The notes below the pieces were generated by a model, which saw only the letters and a list, made by a program, of their open reading frames with translations, was not told the origin of the DNA and did no database searches. Below, one piece after another: positions 26,795 to 35,805 of a stretch of 64,000 bases of DNA. Every line of letters starts with the position of its first letter. The first letter of the stretch is position 1. This DNA comes from Deltaproteobacteria bacterium (GTDB lineage Bacteria; Desulfobacterota; GWC2-55-46). The stretch lies in contig JAIOIE010000020.1 of the NCBI GenBank assembly GCA_019912665.1, positions 37,393 through 101,392 of the forward strand, written 5' to 3'. The position numbers and the translations under genes were made by a program.

Positions 26795-28696
26795 CTATTC
26801 CTTCTCGACCTCCATGAGGGTCTCATCCGGGTTGACCGAATCGCCTATCTTTACGAGTACCTTTTTCACGATTCCGCTTATGGGGGTGTGCACCTCGTTC
26901 TCCATCTTCATGGCCTCGACCGTGAGAACGGTGTCTCCCTCCGAGACCTTGCTCCCGACGCTTACTTTTATTGACGTGACCTTGCCGGGGATGGGAGTAG
27001 TGACATCCCCTTCCTTCCTGGCCTTTGGCCTGATGGACTGTGTTATGGAAGAGCGCTCTATCTCGCCTGCGGTCGTGGGTATGACCTCGGTGAGGGACTC
27101 TATCATGACCTCTTCGAGCTTGCCGTCTATCGAGATGAAAAACGGCCGCTTGCCCTCGACCCTGTGCCCGGCCCCGGCGACCTTTATCTTGTAGTTCTCG
27201 CCGTGGACCGTGACGTTGAACTCGCTCGGCGCGAGGTGAGGGGCCGTATGCCCCGCGTCCGCCGCGGGCTGAAACTCCTCTTCGAGCGGCTCGGGCTCGA
27301 GCTTCCCGTTGTCCCTCTGCTCGAAGAACTCGAGCGCTACCATGGGGAAGAGGGCGTAGGAGAGCACGTCCTCTATGGACTTGGCCTTCCCGTCTATGTC
27401 CCTTATGACCTTGTCGAGCTCCGGCTCGAGGAGGTCCGCCGGCCTGCAGGTAATGGGCTTCTCGTCGCTTATGGCGAGCTTCCTCGCGGTCTCGTCTATG
27501 GGGCCGGGAGGGTTCCCGTAGAGGCCCTTGAAGTAGTTCCTGGTCTCGCTTGTTATAACCTTATAGCGCTCGCCCATGAGGACGTTGAGGGTCGCCTGCG
27601 TGCCAACTACCTGGCTCGTCGGCGTGACGAGAGGCGGATACCCCATGTCCTTCCTTACCTTTGGTATCTCCTCGAAGACAGCGTCCATCTTATCGAGTGC
27701 GTTCTGCTCTCTAAGCTGGTTCGCGAGGTTCGATATCATGCCGCCCGGTATCTGCACCACGAGCGTCTTGGGATTTATGGCCGTGTACTCGCTCTCGAAC
27801 TTCTTGTACTTCCTCCGGACGTCCCTGAACCTGTCGGCTATCTCGGCCAAAAGCCCCAGGTCGAGGCCGGTGGAATAGGGCGAGCTGTTAAGCGCAGCTA
27901 CCATGCTCTCGGTCGGGGGCTGCGAGGTCCCTGAGGCCAGCGACGATATCGCGGTATCGACTATATCGGCCCCGGCCTCTATGGCCTTCAGATAGCTCAT
28001 GGATGCGAGGCCCGAGGAATCGTGCGAGTGTATGTGTATGGGGATGTTTACCCTGGCCCTCATCTTTGTAACGAGGTCAAAGGCGGCAACTGGCGTAAGG
28101 AGCCCGGCCATGTCCTTTATGCAGATGGTGTCCGCGCCCATCTTTACGAGCTTCAATGCCAGCTCCACGAACCCCTCGTGAGTGTGCACCGGGCTCGTGG
28201 TGTAGCAGATGGTCGCTTCCACTATGGCCTTCGCTTCCTTGGCGGCGCGGACCGCGACCTCGATGTTCCTCATGTCGTTCAGGGCGTCGAAGATCCTGAA
28301 TACGTCTATCCCGTTCCTCGCGGCACGCTCGACGAACTTCTTTACGACGTCGTCGGAATAGTGCCTGTAGCCCACAAGGTTCTGGCCGCGCAGCAGCATC
28401 TGGAGTCTGGTGTTCGGGATGGCCTTCCGGAGGAGCTTGAGCCTCTCCCAGGGGTCTTCCTTGAGGAAGCGGAGGCACGCGTCGAATGTCGCGCCGCCCC
28501 AGGCCTCGAGCGACCAGTAACCGACCCTGTCCAGCATGGAGGCGACCTCCATCATGTCCGCGGTCCTCATCCTGGTGGCGAGGAGGGACTGGTGGGAGTC
28601 CCTGAGGATCGTGTCAGTTATCCACGTCTTTTTGTCGGTCCTCGGCTTGATCTTGAAATCCGCCCTGGAAGCGGCGGTTGCGGTCTTGTCAGCCAT
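26795..28696 (-). CDS. pycB: Pyruvate carboxylase subunit B (carboxyltransferase plus biotin carrier)
   Basis: Transfers CO2 from carboxybiotin to pyruvate giving oxaloacetate. 633 residues: an aldolase-like carboxyltransferase domain (about 25-300, ITDTILRDSHQSLLATRM start and GGATFDACLRF), a conserved carboxylase region (about 310-470), then a biotinyl domain with K597 in EAMKMEN. Oxaloacetate decarboxylase alpha chains look alike, but the biotin carboxylase gene 19 bp upstream in the same operon favours pyruvate carboxylase. Confidence 0.92.
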   Translation of the reverse strand: MADKTATAASRADFKIKPRTDKKTWITDTILRDSHQSLLATRMRTADMMEVASMLDRVGYWSLEAWGGATFDACLRFLKEDPWERLKLLRKAIPNTRLQMLLRGQNLVGYRHYSDDVVKKFVERAARNGIDVFRIFDALNDMRNIEVAVRAAKEAKAIVEATICYTTSPVHTHEGFVELALKLVKMGADTICIKDMAGLLTPVAAFDLVTKMRARVNIPIHIHSHDSSGLASMSYLKAIEAGADIVDTAISSLASGTSQPPTESMVAALNSSPYSTGLDLGLLAEIADRFRDVRRKYKKFESEYTAINPKTLVVQIPGGMISNLANQLREQNALDKMDAVFEEIPKVRKDMGYPPLVTPTSQVVGTQATLNVLMGERYKVITSETRNYFKGLYGNPPGPIDETARKLAISDEKPITCRPADLLEPELDKVIRDIDGKAKSIEDVLSYALFPMVALEFFEQRDNGKLEPEPLEEEFQPAADAGHTAPHLAPSEFNVTVHGENYKIKVAGAGHRVEGKRPFFISIDGKLEEVMIESLTEVIPTTAGEIERSSITQSIRPKARKEGDVTTPIPGKVTSIKVSVGSKVSEGDTVLTVEAMKMENEVHTPISGIVKKVLVKIGDSVNPDETLMEVEKE

Positions 28697-28715
28697 CTTG
28701 AGGCGCCTCCGTCTT

Positions 28716-30140
28716 TTATAGCCCGTGGTGGGCCGCTATTGCCGCGGCTATCGCCGCGACCAGGTCCGTGGGCTCGCCGTACTCGTCATATTCCATGAGC
28801 TCCGGCTTTCTGTCTATGAAGCCAGTGTCGAACTTGCCAAGCCTGAAATCCTCGTCCTCCATTATCTTCTGGAGGAACGGGATGGTGGTCTTTACGCCCC
28901 TTATGACGAACTCTTCGAGGCAGCGGTGCATGCGCCTTACGGTCTCGTCCCAGGTGGTGCCGCGCACCACGAGCTTTGTTACCAGCGAGTCGTAGCAGTT
29001 GGGTATGATAAAATCCTTGTAGATAGCCCCGTCTATGCGGACGCCTATGCCGCCCGGAGAGTAGTAGGAAGTCACTTTTCCGAAGGACGGGAGGAAGTTG
29101 TTCTTCGGGTCCTCGGCGCAGATGCGGCATTCCATCGCGAAGCCGTTTATCCTTACGTCCTCCTGGGTAAAGCCGAGAGGCATGCCTGCGGCTATCTCTA
29201 TCTGCTTCTTTACGAGGTCTATGCCCGTTACCTCCTCGGTAATGGGGTGCTCGACCTGGATCCTTGTATTCATCTCCAGGAAATAGAAGTTCCTATCATT
29301 ATCGACAAGGAACTCGACCGTACCGGCGTTGGTGTAATCCGCGGCCCTGGCTGCCTTTACCGCGGCCTCGCCCATGCGCCTCCTCAAGTCCTCGTCCAGG
29401 ATGAGGGAGGGGGTTATCTCCACGAGCTTCTGGTGCCGCCTCTGTATGGAGCAGTCCCTTTCGCCCATGTGGACGATATTGCCGTGGTTGTCCGCCATTA
29501 TCTGGAACTCTATGTGGTGCGGCTTCTCAAGGAACTTCTCAAGGAATACCTCGGAAACACCGAACGCGGCTGCGGATTCCTTCTTCGCGGTGGTGATGGA
29601 GTCAACGAGCTCCTTTTCGGTCCGGGCGACCCTCAAGCCCCTGCCGCCGCCTCCGCCCGAGGCCTTGACCATTATCGGGTAGCCTATCTTATTTGCGAAC
29701 GCTATCGCCTCGTCGACGTCCTTTATCGAGTCCTCGGTTCCGGGGAGTATGGGCACCCCGGCCTTCAGCATCATCTTCCTGGCCATGACCTTGTCGCCCA
29801 TCTCGGCGATGGTCTTGCTGGAGGGGCCGATGAAGGTGATGCCCTTTTTCGTGCAGAGCTGGGGGAACCTCGGGTTCTCCGAAAGAAAGCCGTAGCCCGG
29901 ATGGATGGCGTCCACGCCGACCTTTGTCGCAAGGTCCACCAGCCTGTGTATGTTCAGATAGCCCTGGATCGGGCCGGGGCCCACCATGTACGACTCGTCC
30001 GCCTTTTTGACATAGAGGGAGGTCGAGTCCTCCTCGGAGTAGATGGCCACAGTGGCTATCCCGAGCTCCTTGCAGGCCCTTATGACCCTGGTGGCTATTT
30101 CGCCCCTGTTGGCGACCAAGACTTTTTTGAAGAGTCCCAA
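28716..30140 (-). CDS. pycA: Pyruvate carboxylase subunit A (biotin carboxylase)
   Basis: ATP-dependent carboxylation of biotin on PycB. 474 residues from TTG 30140, chosen for its GGAGAG site and because the protein then begins LFKKVLVANRGEIA as in the family. ATP-grasp features: KASGGGGGRGLRVA (glycine-rich loop), HHIEFQIMAD, ERDCSIQRRHQK and EMNTRIQVEHPITE. Acetyl-CoA carboxylase AccC is a close alternative; the adjacent pycB decides. It feeds oxaloacetate to the TCA cycle, alongside aconitase elsewhere in the window. Confidence 0.92.
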   Translation of the reverse strand: MGLFKKVLVANRGEIATRVIRACKELGIATVAIYSEEDSTSLYVKKADESYMVGPGPIQGYLNIHRLVDLATKVGVDAIHPGYGFLSENPRFPQLCTKKGITFIGPSSKTIAEMGDKVMARKMMLKAGVPILPGTEDSIKDVDEAIAFANKIGYPIMVKASGGGGGRGLRVARTEKELVDSITTAKKESAAAFGVSEVFLEKFLEKPHHIEFQIMADNHGNIVHMGERDCSIQRRHQKLVEITPSLILDEDLRRRMGEAAVKAARAADYTNAGTVEFLVDNDRNFYFLEMNTRIQVEHPITEEVTGIDLVKKQIEIAAGMPLGFTQEDVRINGFAMECRICAEDPKNNFLPSFGKVTSYYSPGGIGVRIDGAIYKDFIIPNCYDSLVTKLVVRGTTWDETVRRMHRCLEEFVIRGVKTTIPFLQKIMEDEDFRLGKFDTGFIDRKPELMEYDEYGEPTDLVAAIAAAIAAHHGL

Positions 30141-30210
30141 TTTACTCTCCGTTTCCGGTGTCGTGAGTGCTCTCTTGCGGGAGTTGCAAAAGGTACAAAC
30201 CGCAATAAAA

Positions 30211-30240
30211 CATTTAGCCAAGAACGGCTGAATAAGTCAA
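30211..30240 (-). promoter_or_regulatory. Possible promoter of pycAB
   Basis: TTGACT (30235-30240), an 18-bp spacer and TAAATG (30211-30216) on the minus strand in the gltX-pycA gap. Confidence 0.4.
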
Positions 30241-30269
30241 GAAAATAAAAGTCTTATAAGGGAAAACGG

Positions 30270-31682
30270 TTAGTTGCCCTGAGCATCATGAGGGCTCCTT
30301 GCGACTGCTGCCGCGTCCTTTAGCCGCTTTATCGCAAGGTCCCTGCCCATGGCGCTCAAGGTCTCGAAGATTCCCGGGCTCACGGTCCCGCCGGTGAGGG
30401 CCACCCTTACGGGCTGGGCAAGTTTTCCCAGCTTAAGGCCCCGAGTTTCGAGTAGCGAATTGAAGGCCGCCTCAAGCTCCTTTTCCGTGAACGAGGGGAG
30501 GGCTGAGAGGCGCTTAAGAAGATCATCGAAAAGCTCCGCGCTCTCAGGGGTAAGGAACTTCTCCCTTGCCTTGGGGTCGTAATCGACCACCCCCCTGAAG
30601 TAGAATAGCGAGCCTTCCGCCATCTCCTTCAAGGTCCTTGCCCGCTCCTGCAGGGTCTTTATTATGGCGGGGAGCCTCGTGTCGCCCGAGGCGTCTACCC
30701 CGAGTTCCTTCCAGAAGGGGAGCATAAGAGGCGCAAGCTCCTCGGGGGGTGAGGATTTTATGTAATGCTGGTTGAGCCAGAGTAGCTTTTCCGGGTTGAA
30801 GACCCCCGAGGACTTCCCGACGCTCTCAAGAGAGAATTTATCGACAAGCTCTTCGAGCGAGAATATCTCCTGGTCGCCGTGCGACCAGCCGAGCCTCGCG
30901 AGGTAGTTGACCAGGGCATGAGGCAGGTATCCCATCTCTTTATAAGCCATCACGGAAGTAGCGCCGTGGCGCTTGGAAAGCCTGGTCTTATCCGACCCTA
31001 AAATCATGGGAAGATGCGCGAATACCGGGACCTCGTACCCGAGGGCGCGGTAAAGGAGTATCTGCTTGGGGGTGTTGTTTATGTGGTCGTCCCCGCGTAT
31101 GACATGGGTCATGGCCATTTCCGCGTCGTCCACGACCACGCAGAAGTTGTATGTGGGGGTAGAGTCGCTACGGAGAACGACAAGGTCCTCGATGGTCGAG
31201 TTCTCGAAAGAGATGACGCCTTTTATCTCATCCTTGAACGAGGTCACTCCAGGAGGAACCCTGAATCTCAGGGCAAAGGGCAGGTCGGGCTGGTCGGTCC
31301 TTTCCCTGCATCTGCCGTCGTACATGGGCGGGCGGCCGGCCTTCATGGCGGCCTCCCTTCTTGATTCGAGCTCCTCGGGCGTGCAGTAGCAGCGGTAAAG
31401 ATGCCCCTTGGCCAGTAGATCCTCTGCCCGTTTCCTGTACTCGTCGAACCTCTTGCTCTGGAAAAAGGGGCCTTCGTCCCAGTTAAGACCGAGCCATTCC
31501 ATGCCGTCGAGAATGGCCTGGATGGACTCCTTGGTGGAGCGGGCGACGTCGGTATCCTCTATCCGAAGGACGAACTTCCCCTTATGTCGCCTCGCGTAGA
31601 GCAGATTGAAGAGAGCTGTCCTTGCCCCGCCGATGTGAAGGTATCCGGTGGGGCTTGGGGCGAATCTTGTCCTTACGCTCAA
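30270..31682 (-). CDS. gltX: Glutamyl-tRNA synthetase
   Basis: Charges tRNA-Glu (possibly also tRNA-Gln for transamidation). 470 residues from TTG 31682, with AGGAGG 7 bp upstream. Class I HIGH-type motif [15 protein letters not shown] (about 9-23) and KMSKS-type motif LSKRHGA (about 233-239). C-terminal anticodon-binding domain from about 320. Repeat A3 starts 18 bp upstream of the start codon. Confidence 0.96.
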   Translation of the reverse strand: MSVRTRFAPSPTGYLHIGGARTALFNLLYARRHKGKFVLRIEDTDVARSTKESIQAILDGMEWLGLNWDEGPFFQSKRFDEYRKRAEDLLAKGHLYRCYCTPEELESRREAAMKAGRPPMYDGRCRERTDQPDLPFALRFRVPPGVTSFKDEIKGVISFENSTIEDLVVLRSDSTPTYNFCVVVDDAEMAMTHVIRGDDHINNTPKQILLYRALGYEVPVFAHLPMILGSDKTRLSKRHGATSVMAYKEMGYLPHALVNYLARLGWSHGDQEIFSLEELVDKFSLESVGKSSGVFNPEKLLWLNQHYIKSSPPEELAPLMLPFWKELGVDASGDTRLPAIIKTLQERARTLKEMAEGSLFYFRGVVDYDPKAREKFLTPESAELFDDLLKRLSALPSFTEKELEAAFNSLLETRGLKLGKLAQPVRVALTGGTVSPGIFETLSAMGRDLAIKRLKDAAAVARSPHDAQGN

Positions 31683-31699
31683 AGCGGTTCCTCCTGATA

Positions 31700-31844
31700 A
31701 GGGTGCCCTCTAAAAATAGCTCTTTCCCCCGATCTCTTCGTTAGGGCGGAAGTAAAAATGCTCACATATTGACATATATGCTGCGATTTTTACTTCCACC
31801 CTGCCTCGACCTCGTGAAAAATAGCTGATTTTTAGAGGCACCCT
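31700..31844 (+). repeat. Family A palindromic element, copy 3
   Basis: 145 bp. Ends AGGGTGCCCTCTAAAAAT and (reverse complement) AGGGTGCCTCTAAAAAT. Inner stem GGGCGGAAGTAAAAA pairs with TTTTTACTTCCACCC (one G-A mismatch). Apical TGCTCACATATTGACATATATGCTGCGA. It lies between the gltX start and the end of the Memo-like gene. Confidence 0.88.
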
Positions 31845-31884
31845 GAAGCTGTTAGAACAAACCTGTAATAAAAACGAACGCTCA

Positions 31885-32685
31885 TCAGCAGATGATTATC
31901 CCGGCATACCCGACTACCTGGCCCAGGTCGCCGTTCACCTCTCCCGAGGTCGCGTACTTGGCGAGAGCCGTCTTGGTCGCTCCGAGTTCCCTTGCCGCCA
32001 CTATGGCGATGGCCGCAGGGACGGCCCCGCACATGCTGATATCCTCTTTGGATGTAACCTCAAGGAGGCCTGCCGCGTCAAGGGCCAGTATACTGTCGAT
32101 CGCGAGGCGGTCCTTCTGCCTTGCGATGCCGTCCTGCTCGTAGTGGCTCATGTCCGTGCTCGCTATTATGAGAGAGTCGCCCTCGAGCCCGGATATGGTC
32201 CTTGCCAAAGCTCTGCCTAACTCAAGGCAATCTTTCTCGTCCGCCCTCAATATGGTTACCGGAACGATTCGGGCAACTGGATTACGAGCCAGTATGAAAG
32301 GGAGCTGGACCTCGAGCGAGTGCTCGAAAAGGTGCGCCTCCGTATCGGCTGAAAAGAGTTTTGAGCCGCCTATCAGCATGGAAGCGGCTACTTCGTCTAT
32401 CTTAAGGCTTCCGAGCGGCGTATCCCACTCGCCCTCGCGCCAGACCGACACCCTTTTCCCGAGCCCTGTGTGATTGGGCCCTATGAGAAAGACCCTTTCA
32501 GGGACCCGCACTCTCGCGTAGACGCTACCGGCCACCTCACCTGAGTACATGTACCCCGCGTGGGGCGCTATTATCGCCTTTGCGTCTTCTACCGGGCTGT
32601 GGCTTAAGTGCTTTTCGAGGGCAGCCCGGAGGGCGTCCTCTTCGCCGGGATAGAACCTTCCTGCAACAACTGGCTTTCTTATCAT
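31885..32685 (-). CDS. Memo-like protein (AmmeMemoRadiSam system protein B)
   Basis: 266 residues from ATG 32685, where the family N-terminus MIRKPVVAGRFYP begins. PHAGYMYSG (about 47-55), GPNHTGLG, FEHSLEVQLPF, TDMSHYEQ and C-terminal MCGAVPAA are Memo signatures; the His and Cys residues form a pocket like that of extradiol dioxygenases. In many genomes it stands with an AMMECR1 protein and a radical SAM enzyme; neither is visible here. Function uncertain. Confidence 0.88.
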   Translation of the reverse strand: MIRKPVVAGRFYPGEEDALRAALEKHLSHSPVEDAKAIIAPHAGYMYSGEVAGSVYARVRVPERVFLIGPNHTGLGKRVSVWREGEWDTPLGSLKIDEVAASMLIGGSKLFSADTEAHLFEHSLEVQLPFILARNPVARIVPVTILRADEKDCLELGRALARTISGLEGDSLIIASTDMSHYEQDGIARQKDRLAIDSILALDAAGLLEVTSKEDISMCGAVPAAIAIVAARELGATKTALAKYATSGEVNGDLGQVVGYAGIIIC

Positions 32686-32776
32686 ATATATTTGCCCTGA
32701 GGCGGCTAACGATATTACCAGACGCCGCCCGGAATGTAAAGGCGTAAGCCGGGGTGGAAAGGGGAACTTGCGCGTA

Positions 32777-32805
32777 TTCACAGCGGCTCCTCGTTATGCT
32801 ATACT
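32777..32805 (+). promoter_or_regulatory. Promoter of the HAD phosphatase gene
   Basis: TTCACA, a 17-bp spacer and TATACT with a TG extension (TGCTATACT), 31 bp before ATG 32837. Confidence 0.65.
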
Positions 32806-32836
32806 GCACCCCGAAATCATCGATAAGAAGGGGAAT

Positions 32837-33484
32837 ATGGAAACGGACCTCATTATTTTTGACCTTGACGGCACACTCATAGATTCGAGCGAGGACATCG
32901 CCTGGTCGGCGAACAGGACGCTTGCGGCCATGGGGCACAGGGAGATGGAGCCGGAGAAGATAATCGGCCACATCGGATGGGGCGTAAAACCGCTCCTTCA
33001 GAAGCTAATGCCCGGCGAGAGCGAGGAGAGGATAGCCGAGGCGCGTCTTAAATTCCTCGATTTCTACGGCGGACACCTCGTATTCAAGACAAGCCTCTAT
33101 CCCGGGGTGGAGGATACCATCAATCATTTCCGCGACGCCAAAAAGAAGATGGCCGTGGTGACCAACAAGCCCGCAGGCCTTGCCGACAGGATAATCGAGA
33201 CCTTCGGCCTCAAAAGGTTCTTCCCGGTCATACTCGGCGGCGACTCGCTCCCCAACAAGAAACCCCACCCCGAGCCCATTGAAAAGGCCATCCGGGAGTT
33301 ATCCTGCAGGCCCGAAAGGACCGCCGTGGTCGGCGACAGCCCAGTGGACTGCGAGGCGGGGAAGGCAGCTGGCGCCTATACCGTCGGCGTCTCCTACGGC
33401 TTCAGAGGGAGGGGAGAGCTTACAAGCGCCGGCTGCGACATCATCGTGGATGATTTTCCGTCCCTTAAGAAGGCCCTTGAATAG
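32837..33484 (+). CDS. HAD-superfamily phosphatase, phosphoglycolate phosphatase-like
   Basis: 215 residues from ATG 32837; an in-frame upstream extension would overlap the promoter. HAD motif I FDLDGTLIDSS (about 7-17) with nucleophile Asp, motif II VVTNKP, motif III/IV KKPHPEP and VVGDSPVDCEAG. Alpha-helical cap between motifs I and II. Gph-like by sequence, but HAD substrates cannot be fixed by motif. Confidence 0.88.
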   Translation: METDLIIFDLDGTLIDSSEDIAWSANRTLAAMGHREMEPEKIIGHIGWGVKPLLQKLMPGESEERIAEARLKFLDFYGGHLVFKTSLYPGVEDTINHFRDAKKKMAVVTNKPAGLADRIIETFGLKRFFPVILGGDSLPNKKPHPEPIEKAIRELSCRPERTAVVGDSPVDCEAGKAAGAYTVGVSYGFRGRGELTSAGCDIIVDDFPSLKKALE

Positions 33485-33523
33485 GATTCTTGCCGCTCGC
33501 GCCGGTTCCCGCCTGCTATACTA

Positions 33524-33665
33524 AAGGAAGGTCTGATTAATTGCGTTTTCTGTCCTCTGAGGGAGCATAAGCGACCGAAGGATCTGGTGATTATGTTTTT
33601 TCTTTAATACGATATTTTTCGCTCCGCTCAGAATGACAAGGTTTGCGAATTAATCAGGCTTTAAC
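33524..33665 (+). repeat. Family B palindromic element, copy 1
   Basis: About 142 bp. Left end GGAAGGTCTGATTAATT pairs with right end GAATTAATCAGGCTTT. Inner part contains TCTGTCCTCTGAGGGAGC and CGCTCCGCTCAGAATGACA. A second copy lies at about 55412. Confidence 0.8.
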
Positions 33666-33695
33666 AAGGTTATTACGCTTGTACTAAGGAATCGC

Positions 33696-34742
33696 ATGGA
33701 CTCTCAATCCCATACAAGGCGAACGGCCCTCAAGGCCATGGCAGCTTCGGGTGCGCTCCTCCTCTGGGGGGAGATGCCCGTCATGGCCGAGGTCTTCTCA
33801 AGGCCGAAGACGCGAAGGGAACCGAGACTCCGGGAGAACGCCTTTGCCGAGGGCGGCGTGTCCCTCGTATCGGCCGCAACCGGAAAGACCGTCGACGAAA
33901 TGGTCGAGAATGCCGTCGATCTCATCGGCGGTTTCGATAGGCTCGGCCTTTCCGGAAAAACCGTCCTCTTGAAGCCCAATGTCGTTTCAGGCGAGGCGAA
34001 CCCGGCAACGACCAATCCCGAGGTGGTCGGAGCGGTCGCAAGGGCGGTTTCGAGGCGCGGGGCCAAAAAGGTCTATGTTGGCGACATGTCCGCCTTGAGG
34101 ACAATATCCACCAGGCGGAACATGAACCGGAACGGGATATTGGAGGCTGCGTCCGACAATGGCGCCGAGGCAATAATATTCGAGGACTTCGAGTGGTACA
34201 CGGTTCCTCTCGAAGGCACAAGGCATTTGACCGAGGCCTACGTGACCGAGTGGATCTACAGGCCGGACATCATAATAAACCTGCCGGTAATAAAGACGCA
34301 CAGGTCCGCTAGCTACTCCATAGCACTCAAGAACTTCATCGGCTGCACGCATTTGAGGCAGCGCCCGTATCTCATCGGACCCTCTCATTGGGAGGAGCTT
34401 ATTTCAGAGTTCAACGCGGCATACGTCCCGGAGCTCAACATAGTCGACGGGACCGTCTCCATGATAGAGGGCGGCCCCTGGCAGGGCACCCCGGCAGATA
34501 CTCGCCTCATAATCGCGAGCGGAGACCGGGTCGCGGCGGACATAGCCGGGCTAGGGCTCATAAGGTCTTTCGGCAGGTGGGAGCCGGTCACTTCAAAACC
34601 CGTCTGGGAGCAGAGGCAGATAATGAGGGCCGTTGAGCTCGGCGTGGGCAGGGGAAAGGACGGCATCAGGCTCGTAGCCGGAAGCGGCAGCGCGGAATTC
34701 GAACGGCTTATCTCAGGGATTAGAGAGAATACCGGGCTTTGA
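33696..34742 (+). CDS. DUF362 domain protein with a Tat-like signal
   Basis: 348 residues. The N-terminus RRTALKAMAASGALLLWG is a twin-arginine-type export signal. The DUF362 domain (about 85-310) has KPNVVSGEANPATTNPEVV, the INLPVIKTH segment and NIVDGTVSMIEGGPWQG. DUF362 proteins occur with ferredoxins and in respiratory or iron-sulfur contexts; their reaction is not established. Next to a periplasmic di-heme peroxidase gene, 67 bp downstream with its own promoter. Confidence 0.87.
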   Translation: MDSQSHTRRTALKAMAASGALLLWGEMPVMAEVFSRPKTRREPRLRENAFAEGGVSLVSAATGKTVDEMVENAVDLIGGFDRLGLSGKTVLLKPNVVSGEANPATTNPEVVGAVARAVSRRGAKKVYVGDMSALRTISTRRNMNRNGILEAASDNGAEAIIFEDFEWYTVPLEGTRHLTEAYVTEWIYRPDIIINLPVIKTHRSASYSIALKNFIGCTHLRQRPYLIGPSHWEELISEFNAAYVPELNIVDGTVSMIEGGPWQGTPADTRLIIASGDRVAADIAGLGLIRSFGRWEPVTSKPVWEQRQIMRAVELGVGRGKDGIRLVAGSGSAEFERLISGIRENTGL

Positions 34743-34752
34743 CGCACTGCCT

Positions 34753-34781
34753 TTGACACCCTCCGTGCTTTACGATATATT
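34753..34781 (+). promoter_or_regulatory. Sigma-70-type promoter for the di-heme peroxidase gene
   Basis: TTGACA, a 17-bp spacer and TATATT, 28 bp before ATG 34810. Confidence 0.78.
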
Positions 34782-34809
34782 CCCCTGAAAATAGACAGAG
34801 GGAGTACCC

Positions 34810-35754
34810 ATGAAAAGAACTATACTGACCGCCTTTGCCCTCTTTTTCGCGCTCTCGGCAAAGGGGTATGCAACAGAGCTATTGCCGGCGGTCCCGCCCA
34901 TACCGGCGGACAACACGATGACCCCCGAGAAGGTCGAGCTCGGGAAGATGCTCTTTTTCGACCCGAGGCTTTCGTCCACCGGCGCGGTAAGCTGCGCCTC
35001 ATGCCACAACCCGGCCTTCGCTTTTACCGACAGGCTGCCGCTCGCCCTCGGCCACAAGCACCAGGCCGGGCCGAGGAACACCCCTACGGTCCTTAACTCG
35101 GCCTTCCTTGCTTCCCAGTTCTGGGACGGCAGGGCCGCAACTCTTGAGGAGCAGGCGCTCGGGCCTGTGCAGGCCGCGGTAGAGATGAACGAGACCCTCG
35201 AGAACATGGTAGGGAAGCTCAAGGCGATCCCTGCCTACGCGGAAAGGTTCAAGCAGGTCTTCGGCGGCAAGGACCCGGTAACGCCGGAGAACACGGCCAA
35301 GGCAATGGCCGCGTTCGAAAGGACGCTCATAACCACCAACTCGCCCTTTGACAGGTTCCTCATGGGTGACGAGGGCGCGATAAGCGCGGACGCAAAAAAG
35401 GGGTGGGAGCTTTTCAGGAACAAGGGTTGCACCGCATGCCACAACGGGCCCAACTTCACGAACGGCGGCTTCTTCAGGATACAGGTGCCTGGCTCAACGG
35501 ACCTGGGCAGGTTCGAGGTGACCGGCAACGAGGATGACAAGTACAAGTTCAGGGTGCAGACGCTCCGTAACGTCGCCCTCACATACCCCTACTTCAATAA
35601 CGGCTCGGTCGCCTCTCTTTCGGACGCCGTGAAGATAATGAGCAGGGAGATGCTCGGAGTCCAGGCTACCGACAAGGAGGCGGCCTTGATAACCGAGTTC
35701 CTCAAGTCACTTACGGGAGAGATGCCCAGGGTCGACGTCCCGGTGCTCCCTTAA
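34810..35754 (+). CDS. Di-heme cytochrome c peroxidase (CcpA/MauG family)
   Basis: Periplasmic reduction of H2O2 with electrons from c-type cytochromes. 314 residues: signal peptide 1-21, low-potential heme site C62-A-S-C65-H66, high-potential heme site C207-T-A-C210-H211, and FWDGRA at about 104-109. The length is normal for bacterial CcpA. Monocistronic. Confidence 0.94.
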   Translation: MKRTILTAFALFFALSAKGYATELLPAVPPIPADNTMTPEKVELGKMLFFDPRLSSTGAVSCASCHNPAFAFTDRLPLALGHKHQAGPRNTPTVLNSAFLASQFWDGRAATLEEQALGPVQAAVEMNETLENMVGKLKAIPAYAERFKQVFGGKDPVTPENTAKAMAAFERTLITTNSPFDRFLMGDEGAISADAKKGWELFRNKGCTACHNGPNFTNGGFFRIQVPGSTDLGRFEVTGNEDDKYKFRVQTLRNVALTYPYFNNGSVASLSDAVKIMSREMLGVQATDKEAALITEFLKSLTGEMPRVDVPVLP

Positions 35755-35769
35755 GAGGTAATGCGTTAT

Positions 35770-35805
35770 AAAAGAAAGGCTTCCTCTTTGAGGGAGCCTT
35801 TCTTT
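35770..35805. terminator. Bidirectional terminator between the peroxidase and aconitase genes
   Basis: AAAGGCTTCCTC-TTT-GAGGGAGCCTTT with T-rich tails on both strands between convergent genes. Confidence 0.85.

Noticed and set aside
28725..30248. 507-codon open frame opposite pycA
   Set aside because: It is a shadow of the clear biotin carboxylase frame; composition is unlike a real protein.
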